Origin: Scolanthus callimorphus
Lineage: Eukaryota; Cnidaria; Anthozoa; Actiniaria; Edwardsiidae
Direction of reading: 5' to 3'
Assembly (NCBI GenBank): GCA_033964015.1
Contig: CM066912.1
Coordinates: 14,915,399 to 14,979,398, forward strand
Length of the DNA stretch: 64,000 nucleotides
A model generated the notes under the pieces. It was not told the origin of the DNA and did not search any database. It saw only the letters and a list, made by a program, of their open reading frames with translations. A program made the position numbers and the translations under genes. Positions 12,901-24,900 of this stretch are shown here, in pieces. Every line of letters starts with the position of its first letter. Position 1 is the stretch's first letter.

Positions 12901-15900
12901 AGAATCCCCTCACCCCTCTGGAATTTCCAGATTCTTGATTATCTTCCTGACACCACATGCTAACACTCTTAAATGACAAGCTATATGCTTCTTGGAATTA
13001 TACCTGATAATACTGACTAACAATTTTTTCACTAATTAAATGATGGAGAGGTTTGCCAGGCTCATTAAGGTTTTGGCTGTAACTTTCATCCAGCTTTGAT
13101 GTAAGGTATAATATGCAAGTCAATGAAAGTTGTACACTGTATAAATCTCATGGCCCATTTGATCACAAGTGCAAGTCAATAGGCAGTCACGTAAATGTGC
13201 AATGCCCTGTTGAGGACCCCAGCTGCAGCTTCCCACTCTGGAAATTTTTCGTTGGAACCAATCAACTTAGAATTCCTGTGGACCATCACATCGAAATTTG
13301 TGCTAAACCACCTGTAATTTTGTATTTTAAGGGTACCCACCCTGGAAACTCAAGCTCCAATTTGACCACCAACCTGGAATTCCAGGTCCTCAACAGGGGA
13401 TTTGTGTGATTGTCCAATGATAGTTACTGTAAAACTCTTGTCAGTTATTATCCACTCAAGACATGATTAGCTAACATTCTACAGGAAGTAATGTTGGATT
13501 TTGTTGCATTCATATTGTCTTCAGTTATGCTTAGCTTTGACAGTATTATTGCCAATGTGAGGAGGGTACAAAGTGAGTTACCTGAAATAGTTTCAGGGCT
13601 ATAATTTGTTTGCAGTTTTTAGGAGAGAATAGTATTGCATCTGCACTTAAACATGTAGAACTGATATAAAAAAGTATTAAGCTGACAGAGGAAGATGTGG
13701 CCCTGCAGCTCCCCTGTACTGTGCATTAGAACCTACGGTATGTAGGTTTTCAGGTATTTGAAGCTTATAATATATTAAATTGTTCTCATGTGCCCTCAAT
13801 CAATCAGAGTAGGCTTTGCTCCTGGGGAAAGGGGGGTACTCCAATACTTTTTGCTTGGGATGATCATCGAGAATTTTCAGTTTCACCCCTAAAAGGTACC
13901 AAAAAGGGCATGGCATAGATAATAATATTATATTTACGGTACCCTAAAAGATACCCATCCTAAAATGTCTGTCTTTGGATAAAATGCTGCATTTAATGTT
14001 GTCTAATTTGATCATCTTGTCATCAAGTACTATCTCTCTATGTTAGAGCCCTAAAAGATACTAATCTCCCTTAAATTTATGCAGATCAAGATAACCCCTA
14101 AAAGAGACCAAAACCCATGATTTTAACTCCTAAAAGATAAGGATGATCATCCTTGACAAAAAATATGGGATCCATCCTGGGGCTTTGCAAGACTGTGTAG
14201 CTTTAACACACAACTATAAAAGTATACAGTGTGCTTATAACCAATGGTATGCTGTTATTGTTTTCTTTTGTTCAAATACTAGTTCTAGCAGCCTAAAAAA
14301 GAAGTTATAGTGAACTGTTAGTGGCATACCTGTACTGTATGCAAGCAGCACAAGAAATCCACACAATACTGTACGTGGCTTTGCCAATACGTGAAATACC
14401 TCAAGACCAATTAAGCCCCACAAGGAGCGAGTAACAAAAGGAGGCCATGGTCGAATGAGGCTGTTCTTTTGTAATTTCTGTTACTGATGAGCATGGTTAC
14501 TACTAGACATTTCATCATGTATTGTCCCTGCTTTTCATAAAATAAAAAAAGGAAGAGGGGTGAAAAATGAAACCAACGGCTTAAATGGATGATTCCAGCT
14601 ATAAACATGCACACACTTTTTTCTTAAAAATGCCTATGGGATGTAACACATCTACCATATAATGTAACAACTACCGACATGCAGTGTGCACATTCATTAT
14701 AGCTGGTACTGCCCATCATTCAGAGTGGGACACTAAGCATATATTATCCAATGGTCAGTGTGAAAGTGATATTAAAACACTTTATTTCAACTCCACAATA
14801 TTTTTTATTCATTTCATCACTTTTGAACTGATTCTTTTACTTGTCAGTTATTTCACAACACAACATGATTTCATGCTGCATGGTTATTCTGCAATTAATT
14901 GGATTGCAGCCAACTGCTCTGTCCTGAAAATACAAAATAACATTCTGAAAACATGGCCTTTTGTTCTAGGCAGATGACTCCTGGAAACTTACTAGATAAT
15001 CTCAACAAAAAATAAGCTATAAATTATGTGTGCTTGTACAAGAAAGTCAAAACAAGCAAACCAGTTACAGGCTGGATTTAAGTGTCTCAACTGCTACACA
15101 AAAGCCTCAGCAGTCAACCAGTCAAACATGTTCAAACTAGTGTATTCAAACCAAGTGAGTAATCACTTAAAGCGTACTATGTAGAATACCAAGAACACAA
15201 CTCAAGAATGCACTGCTTTGGTGACTAATATGCTGGCTGCCTAACCACATGCTAATCAAAAAATTCCATTGAAACACAAAAATCGGAATTTCTAAATAAG
15301 GTGTGAAAAAATAGGGCTAAATAACATGCACTTTAAATCTAGTGTCGTGTTTGCCGAGTTCCAGGATTACTTAACTCTTTCCATATTAATGACAGCACCC
15401 TTAGCAAAAGCAAGGGATTTGACAGCCAATAAACCTACTCGCCATTGTCTGCAAATTTCCCAGTGATGCTAATATCATGCCTTTGAAAAGATTACCTCTT
15501 CTAAATGTTTTCTTCTTATCTATGAGAAATGAATTCAAGTGTTCATAAAGACATAGCAAATGATAAAATAACATTGATATGAAACGGGGGATTTGCATAA
15601 CAAAGGTGAATAGGTCTTTCACAAGCACAGCAGAACATACAGTACTGTTGGTATAAACCATTTTCAGTATAAAAATATTATAAATGTGTGCTTAGGGAAG
15701 TAAGCAATATAATGTTCATTATAATTAATTATATAATGGAATTTCTTTTGTTTTAACAAGCCCCTTCCACTACCACCCTTCTCCCATTCCAGGCCCATAT
15801 ACCCTCATATTATTTTGGATTTTTTGCAAAGCAGGACTTGTTTTCTAAGCAACTGAACACTATACCCTGCAACTATGCAAAGGTCATAGCAATAATGTGG

Positions 15901-18900
15901 CATTTATAACCAACATAAATAGTATTTAAAGCCAAAGATGCTCAAGCACCTCCCCTAATGAGTTCATTTATTATTGAAATAATTATTGGAGTTATTATGC
16001 AATTCAATAATGCAATCGGTTTGGGGAAACGTCTTTCAATTTGAACTGTGTTTTTGGTTCAAAATGATTTTAATGATTGTCTTCCTGACACCACTCGCCA
16101 ACCCCCTTAAATCACAGGCTATATGCTTTTTGGAATGTCCCTCATAATACTGTTTCACAATTTCTTCTCTAAACGAATAGGGGAGAGGTTTACCAGGCTC
16201 GTAAAGTCTACCCTGCTGGTTTCTTGTATTCTTGTCACCATATTGGTACCAAACTAGGCAAATAGGCTCCATGTGGATTTTTCTACATATGGAAGTGCCT
16301 CTGTCATCTATCCAATCAAAAACCAAAACGCAGTTCAAATTGAAAGATTTTTTCTGAAGCCGATGCCATTATCAAATACCCTAATGGATACAAAAAATAT
16401 TCAAAGAATCAACTCATTGTACTCCAGGGGAGATGCTTGAGTGTCTTTGGCTAGACAAGACTCCATAAAATATCCATACCCCCTCATGGAAGGGATTGTG
16501 TGGGGGTTTCCAAAGGGGTGGGGGTTAATGTGGCCAGGATGTTTCTTAAATAGTTTAGAAATTCCACAGGGGTGGAGTTGGGATCAAATCCCAACACCCT
16601 TCTGTGTTGGGGGTATGGTAATTTCTTGATCACACAGTCCAGTTGTCCTTCCATAACTAACAAAATGTGAAATGCAAATTAAGTTAAAATGCCTGGCTGC
16701 CTTATTGTGGCACCCTAAGTATACATAATGGGAAGACAAGTACCAGCATGAGCTTGTTATGCACGAAGATGGTTAAGAAAATAGCATGTTGCATTCAATC
16801 TGACTTCTCACTTTTGGAAAACTCCTTTAATTTAGCTTTCTGCTCACCTACCCAAGCTTCAAAATTGAAGGAATCATCATCAAGTGACTTTAAATCATCT
16901 GATGTCTTTGAAGCAGGAACCTGTGCTGTGTTGACACCTTCAAGAATACTAGGTGAATCTGTGTCACTAACATCACTAGTTTTGACAGGGCTCTCAAAGG
17001 CTGTACAATCTTGTGTTTCATCATCTGACAAATCCTTCTTACTTTCAATAGGTAGTGTCTGCCTGAACTTTCTGCCACCTTCCTTAGAGGATGTTATGGT
17101 GTCATATCTAAGTTTCTTTCTTGACTGATCTTGATTAGTATGCCTTGTTCCTCTCTTAAACCTGTTGTAGGGTCGGCTCTCTGCATTAGGGATCAAATCA
17201 AACCTTTTATGAGGTTGGCACCGTGGGTCAGAGCTCACATTAATCCTGTTATAAGGTCGGGTCTGTGGGTTCGGGCTCACATCAAACCTTTTATAAGGTA
17301 GGCTCTGTGGGTCAGGGCTCATGTCAAACCTGTTATAAGGTCGGCTCTGTGGGCCAGGGCTCATACCAAACCTGTTATAGGATCGGCTCTGTGGGTCAGG
17401 GCTTGTGTCAAACCTCCTATAGGGTCGACTCTGTTGGTCAGGGCTCATGTCAAACCTGTTATAAGGTCGGCTCTGTGGGTCAGGGCTCATGTAAAACCTT
17501 TTATGAGGTTGGTTCTGTTGGTCAGGGCTCACATCAAACCTTTTAAATGGCTGGCTCTTTGGGTAGGGGCTCACATCAATCCTGTTATAAGGTGGGCTCT
17601 GTGAGTTAGGGCTAACATTCAACATGTTATAAGGTTGGTTCTGTGGGCAAGGGTTCACATGAAGCCTGTTGAAAGGTCTCCTCTGTGGGTAAGGGCTGAC
17701 ATTAAAGCTATTGTAAGGGTGGTTCTGTGGGTTTGGGCTTGCATTTAGCCTGTTATAAGGTCGGCTTTGTGGGTTTGGGCTCAGACTAAAAATGTTAGAA
17801 GGTTGGATCTGTGGGTTACCAGGGCTCATATTGTACATACTACCAATAGAAGGTCTGCTTTGAGGACCATTGGTTTTATTGTTGATGAAGGATGGCTGGC
17901 ATTGAGGAAGATTTGGTCTTGAGGGGTGCATCATGTAGTGTGGAAGGCCTGAAGTACTAGAAACTCCTTGATGCATGAGTGGAAATGGGCTGTTTACACA
18001 TACTTTGTTTTGATAGTTCCTAATGGTCATTTCCAGATCTGTATTATCTGAAGGAACTTTATGATTACATGCAGCTGCTAACACACGTAGATCCCTGTCA
18101 AGCTGTGGCTTACTTGAATATTTTATGGGATTAAGATCTTGCAGCCTCTTCCTTGTTTGAGCAAAAAAGTTTGTCCTTGATCTTTCTCTAACAAAAAAAT
18201 CAATCAAAACATAATTACATTTGAAGAGCATTTATGAAGCTTTCTATTTTCTTCAAGCTTCTTTTTCAGTAGATTTAATTATCCCAGCAGCAATGACGTG
18301 CCAAGAGGAACAGGGGATGAGGATCGGTCAAACATAATAATTTCCATGGCTCATTTAGAAGCTATGACCCATAACGATCTGTTAGCTACAGCTGAGCTTG
18401 AATCAATGTTATGGGGTGATGTTTGTTACACAGGCGTGGATCCAGACCTATTTACACCTGTTTACAGAAGCAGATCAAATTTTTGGTATGTTTTACATTC
18501 TTATTACTTTCATCTTTTCTTTAAAAAAAATAATACTCTTGTATTTGCGAAATTCAACTCAAAAAAGCCGACCATAAATAGGTCAGATTTTTTTCTGGAT
18601 CCACACCTGTCACATCAAAGCAGTTTTTTGTTCTTTCATAGTTATAGAACAAAATAAAGTTATCTACCAGTGAAAATGTACATACTTGAGCAAATTGACA
18701 TTTTCCATCTCATCTGAGTTGCTTTTTAGTTGCTTCTGTATTTCCTTTACTTCAGCTTCAGCCTATAGCAAAGAAATTAAATTATTTACCAACTAGCCAC
18801 TTTATTTAATATATATTTTTAGCATCCTTGTAATTTATATAGTCTGACTAACAAATTTGGAAATAAAATATAGAATGGGCTGTATATAAGGGGCCTATAT

Positions 18901-21900
18901 GAGACTTTGTGAAAATGGTGGTTACAAGAAGATCTTGCATTATAATGATCCCCACCCACTCTCTTTTACATGTATGTGTGGTACCAGAAAATATCCATGT
19001 CTCCTCATGGAAGGTACTGACAATTTCAGGGAGTGGGGGTCAATGGTGTATGGTTTTTAATATAAACTTCTCTTAAAAGTTTAGGGAATGTCACATTTCT
19101 CAACCCAGTTCCATGTATACCTTTCATGGTGGGGTCAATATTTTTTCAGGAATGTGTGGTTCCAGAAAATATCCATACCCCCTCCACGGAAGGGTGTTGA
19201 AAAGTAAGCCCCCCACCCCTCTGGAATTTCCAAAGAAAAATACAGTATTTGTAAGGAAATGATTAGGTAAATTGACACCCCCACCCCTCCTGAATTTTCA
19301 TTGCCCTTCCGTAGGGTGTGGGCGTCCTGGAAAATGGAATAGTCCAATGCTTGTGAGATGCCCCATTAACAGCTATAATACTATGGGGGATACCTTTCCC
19401 ATCACAATATTTTCAATGCCCTGCCCCTGAGGTTTCGGGTATCATGATCTTCAATGACAGAATTATGGTATTTGGTATCTTTTTTGAAGGGCAGTATTGT
19501 GATAAATTTTAAAGGCTAACTAAGTGCCTCCTGAATTTTGGGTATTTGGTATCCCAAGGAAAAAATAATATTTGGGTACTATTCTTTAGACTCCCCTACC
19601 CGAGCCTGATTTTCTGTAAATAAATCTCAAACACATACTTGTCTCAGGTCATCTCTGTGTTCTTTATGTGAATTTAGCAGACCACATTCAAAGTAACCTC
19701 TGCAAGGTGGCTGGGTGCAAGTAGTCACCCGATGACCTTTATAGTGACACTTGCTACAAGTAAAATGCGGATTTCTTCCCGCAACTGCCCTTGCCATAGG
19801 TTTCTCTTTCAGTGATTCAAGTGTTGCTTTTGCTAGCCTAAGCTTGTATTCTATATTATTCCTTTCATTCTGTAGGTTCTCAAGGAGCTGGCTCACACCT
19901 AGTTTATGTTCATCATGAATAGTAGTAGAATTGCTAGGTGTGTCTCTGGTACGTGTTGGTGTATTTTTAATCACTTCAATCCGTATTTTGTCATGGTCTT
20001 CTATGTCTGCTATCTCAACATCTATGAATTCTTCCCAGTCTTTGTCATAACGCTGAAATGACAGTGTGCTAGGAGGGTTTGATGAATTGAACGTGCGACG
20101 AAAAAGTGAAACTTTGTCATCTTCAGCTTCAATACGACATGCTTTTCTAACACCCTTGAACTCCAGAAGTACAGTTCTGCATTTCTACAAAGAAAAACAA
20201 CAAATCCGGTCGGTTGGCATAAATGTAATTCTCTGTAACATCCAAAATCAACAAAGAATCTAAGCATGGTAACTCAAAATGGCATGTATTTTGATAGCTA
20301 TTGTGGCAGCCTATAATCTGGTAAGAGAGTGACAGGGAGGTCTGGTGTATTTCATTGAGACTGAAATTTTCAGGTTTGGTTTTCATAGGGCTTTTTGGGG
20401 GTATTTTTTATGGCTAAACAAAGGTACAGTATTGTATTTTCTTGGGTTCAAAATTTAATAACATTGACTTCTAATGTTTCTAACGTCACCTCTAAGATAA
20501 CCCAAAGTGTGATAACCATGTGTATTTTGAATACAAACTCTGTTTCTTTCCTTTCCAGTTCACCTTTCAGTCTCAGTCAGACCCAAAAAAGCAAAAGCAT
20601 AAAAACAAAGGATTTCAAATCATGTTGGCAATAAAATTGCTTTTGTAGACATTTTAAGTTATGTTTTTATAAAAATACATAAGCTTACGAAAGGCAAGCA
20701 TACTTGTTTTTTAATTGTGTGGTTGCAGAAAATATCCATTAACCCCGATGGAAGTGTTGGGAAGGGACCACCACCCCTCTGGAATGTCCAAGAAAAAATA
20801 TAATGCATGATGCTAAACATGGGTTTTGAATCCAACAGAGTTGAAGTGTTTTTGCTGCATAGTCAAGCGAATTCTTACATTGGATCCCGAATTTCGTCGC
20901 GCCAAAAGCGGTAAAGAAATGAAAATTTTGACTTTCCCAAGCTCAAATTAAGTCTTATACCCTTTTGCCCAGTTACACTAAAGGGTGTTAAGAACAATAT
21001 TATAAAGAAAATCCTGTTGCAATTTGTTAAAGGTTGAGAAAGGAAATCCTGTTGCAATTTGGTTGAGATTAAAAATACGACCGAAATGCACGTGGCATTT
21101 TATGGCGGGTTTATGACAGCAGTGAATCGTGCGGATCGGGGTCGAAGAAAAGCACTTTTCCGACTTGGCCTTCCCCAGTAAGTGTTCTGGTTTCAAACAA
21201 GATCGGAGAAATCACTGAAAAATGTTCAAAAAGGACAAAAAAGAAGAGGGGAAATGATTCAAAATTCACTAATTGATGTCTTCTTACCTTCGAACTCGTG
21301 TGAGACGACGCCATAGCACTTCTGAATATGTGTTTTGTGTGCTGGATGCATGAGCTCCCTGTGGATTTTTCTATATATGGAAGTGCCTCCGTCGTTTATC
21401 GTCCAATCAAAAACCGAAAACCAAGTTCAAATTGAAAGACGTTTTCCCAAGCCGAATGCATTATTGAATCGAATAATGGATCCAATATTCCAAGAATCAA
21501 CTCATTATTGCGCTCTAGGGGGGGACGCTTGAGCGTCTTTGGCTGTAATCTTATGACCTGCCATTCTCCTATACACAGCATGCCTTCACTTTTCTTACTA
21601 CAGCCATTTACAAATTTGTAAATGTTTTTGTTTCTTTAGACGAAGAAGATGATTGGCCACTTTTCCTTGGCACAGATGAATAGTGGCACTTGGAGGCTAT
21701 TCACAGAAGTTAATGAAATGTGCGAGAAAGCGGAATTAAAGGCACAGTCCCCTAAACCATCAGAAGTTGCAAAAGGCTCTGTCAACCTGAGACAGAACCA
21801 TACCAGACCTCTATGGAGTCTAAATGATCTGCAGAGAGGTTACATCCTACCCCATGTAAAAATGAGAGGCGGGATCCCGGCCGGGACAGGCGGGATCCCG

Positions 21901-24900
21901 GCCGGGATAGGCGGGATCCCAGGTGGGATGGCGGGATCCCGCCTATCCCAGGTGGGATAACGTTTCCCAGGTAGGTGGGATCCCGCCTGGGATCCTGCCA
22001 TCCCGGGCGGGATCAAGGCGGGATGGCGGGATCCCGCCTATCCCAGGTGGGATAACATTTTCCGGGGAGGTGGGATCCCGCCTGGGATCCTGCCATCTCG
22101 GGCGGGATCCAAGGCGGGATGGTGGGATCCCGCCTATCCCAGGTGAGATAATGGCCATCCCGGGCAGGATCCAAGGTGGGGTGAGATGGTGGGATCCCAC
22201 TTATCCCAGGTGGGATAGCATTTCCCAGGTATCCCAGGATCCAGCCTTCCTGGGCAGGATCCCAAATGGATGGGATAGCAGGATCCTTGTTGGGATAGGG
22301 GGGATCCCGCCTATCCCAGGTGGGATAACATTTCCCAGGTAGGTGGGATCCCGCCTGGGATCCTGCCATCCTGGGCGGGATCAAAGGTGGGATGGCGGGA
22401 TCCCGCCTATCCCAGATGGGATATCATTTCCTGCGGAGATCCCTGCCATCCCAGGCGGGATCTAAGGTGGGATGGTGGGATCCTGCCTATCCCAGGTGAG
22501 ATAATGGCCATCCCGGGCAGGATCCAAGGATGGGATGGTGGGATGCCGCCTATCCCAGGTGGGATAACATTTCCCAGGGATCCCAGGATCCAGCCTTCCT
22601 GGGCAGGATCCCAAATGGATGGGATAGCAGGATCCTTCTTGGGATGAAATTTCTCAGGGTCCAGGTGGGATTCCCAGTGAGATCTTGAGTACCTAATGGG
22701 TGGGATCCCGTATGGGATGGCAGAATCCCAGAGGGAGTTTTTTTTTGAGGTGGGAAGCCAGGATCCTGCAATGATGGGACACCACAGTGGGATATAAGGG
22801 GGAGAACCTGGGTGGGAAGAGAAGAGTGCAGGGAAATTTATCAGCTGTGTTGGGAATTGTCAGGATTTTTTGTGGGAGGCGCTGGGATCCGGGGATCCTG
22901 CAATGATGGGACACCTCCATAGCGGGATGAGAGTGAGACTGGAGAGCAACATGTGAATTTCCTGTGAAAATGTTGTGAATGAACCTGTGAACTATTTTGA
23001 CCTGTGAAAAAAACCTGTGAAAATCATGAGAAAAATGTGACATTTTGAATCAGGAAAAACGTGAAAAAAAGCTGTGAATTCTATATCTTAAGTATCAACA
23101 AAATGGTATGAGAAAATATGATGTGAAGAAACTGTTAATTTTGGTTTTCTTTTGAAATCAAAATAACAACCTTTGTTTTGATTCGATGTTTAATTAAATT
23201 TGATTTTGATCGTAGCCATGATTTCCCAACTCTAGCTTTGATTTTTATTATTATTATAACTTGTTATTTTCTCAGGCACATCTTTCAGTATCTAGGGGTG
23301 ATTGAAGCAGTTGGATGAGGGGCACTCTTGTCCCCCCTGTAATTATGATTGGGGAGAGGGGGAGGCCCCCAATAATATTGACAGTGGCCAACAGCATTAA
23401 ACCTGATATTTCCCAAATAATACTTACTCTAATTTACTGCAAAATTCAAGGGGAAAACTCCTAAAAGATACCACAAACTGTGATTTCTTACCCATCATAT
23501 TGTACACCCCTACCTCAGTAATATTATGTGAGAAAGCCCCAACAGTCTACATAGTGCATCTATGTTTATAGACTAAAGTACACTGAGGCCTAGTTTATAC
23601 ATCGTATTTCGGACAAATTTAATTGAGACAAATTTAATTATCGAAATTAAGTGACATATAAACTAGGCCTGAGCCACAATGAGATTTTACCTATTCCATA
23701 GCTATAACTACTGGAAGTTCACTCATGTAGATAAGATTTGTCAACATAAACTTTATATCATTCTGCCAAATTTCATGTGTATCCATGATAATAAATTTGA
23801 AGAATTATGTACTATTCTGTACTATTTCTAGGTAATTTAAAATTTAGTTATTGCGAAAAAATGTAACATTTGTCTTGTGCTTATGAACTCGCCCATCTGA
23901 TGTACTCTTAGAATTCAGTTGTCATCAAAGAAAAAGGCATAACTTACAGAAAAAAATAGTCCGAATGCATTTAGAAAAATCTTTAATAATTAAATCGTTT
24001 AGCAATTCAACCCACTTTTCGGATAAGCTGTTTTGCACCCATCTTTCCACATTTCATGGCAAGGAACGACCGCGAAACAAGAAGCAAAGGAAGGAAGGCG
24101 CCATGTTTGATTAACCACACCACAGGCAGCCCACACATACGTTAGCGCAAGGTCACGTGACACCAAAAAGGCGGGAAACGCGACGCACACGCGTCGTCTT
24201 TTTTCACCACCGAAAACGAGGAAAACATGTCTTCAGTCTTCGCCTCTATCGTATCGACATTTGAAAGAAACTATAAGCTACAAACATAGGCAAGTATTTG
24301 TTATTATGTATACTTATGTGATGTTTCTTTTCCTTGTATAATTTGGCCGCTAACGTTCTTTACTGCTCAAAAAGCTTAGAAAACAAAATGCCATAGGGAA
24401 AACCGGAGAGGTGACAAGACAAGCAAGAGACTTGGCCACAGTTCAACATTTGATTCAACATTAATTTGTCTCAGTTAATATTGTTCAATGCATGTTCAGC
24501 GATTAATAACGTTGAAACTAGTACTAGTAGTCTCTGAAGGGACTCCTACACGCAGCTTCTAATTTAAGTTAAGTTATAATCATCTGAAATCCGCCTATCC
24601 AAGAAAACAAGTCCCAAAGTGATCATTTTTACAACTCGTAATTTTCTTGACTAAACAAATTTCAAGACCTCTTGACCTCAATTGGCAATCGAAAAGAAAA
24701 CACAAGTATGATCTACTTACAACAGTTTATCTGAAATCCACTCTAATCTGTATGAAGTTGCCATTTATTAATTACTGTGGTTTTTCATAGTTTCATAATC
24801 CTGTAATCAAACATAGTAGCTTTAGGAGTATTTGCAAAATCTCTGAGACAGAGGAATAAGCTGCTAAACCATGGTTTGACTAGTAATTGCTTCAGAGTTC

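Larger units (their letters stand above)
11060..21545. mobile_element. 10.5-kb Tc1/mariner-type element with two convergent genes
   Basis: The element starts CAGCCAAAGACGCTCAAGCG and ends in its exact complement. TA lies directly outside each end (11058-11059 and 21546-21547), the target duplication expected for Tc1/mariner. The 193-bp left repeat (11060-11252) and the 192-bp right repeat (21354-21545) are the same sequence read from opposite strands, apart from one base in a C run. Inside, a transposase starts 27 bp from the left repeat, and a four-exon gene starts 40 bp from the right repeat on the other strand. Together they fill almost all of one intron (10555-21639) of the ParB-like gene, which would be about 600 bp without it. 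Smaller elements are nested in the middle. The alternative, two unrelated insertions of one family, is less likely because both repeats stop at the same internal base. Confidence 0.82.

Noticed and set aside
17265..17546. Plus-strand frame with GSVGQGSCQTCYKV repeats
   Set aside because: Antisense shadow of the 42-bp coding repeat of the accessory gene. The minus-strand frame is longer and has matching splice sites.
18256..18657. Plus-strand exon candidate (NDVPRGTGDEDRSNIIISMA and beyond) with acceptor and GTATGT donor, possibly joined to 20558-20634
   Set aside because: It has no ATG, its second half is an inverted-repeat MITE (18431-18611), and it lies opposite the well-supported minus-strand accessory gene. 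The in-phase join is probably chance.
21649..22647. Long Gly-Ile-Pro/Gly-Trp-Arg open frames on both strands
   Set aside because: They are translations of the GGGATCCC minisatellite. Only the first 72 codons before 21856 belong to a real exon.
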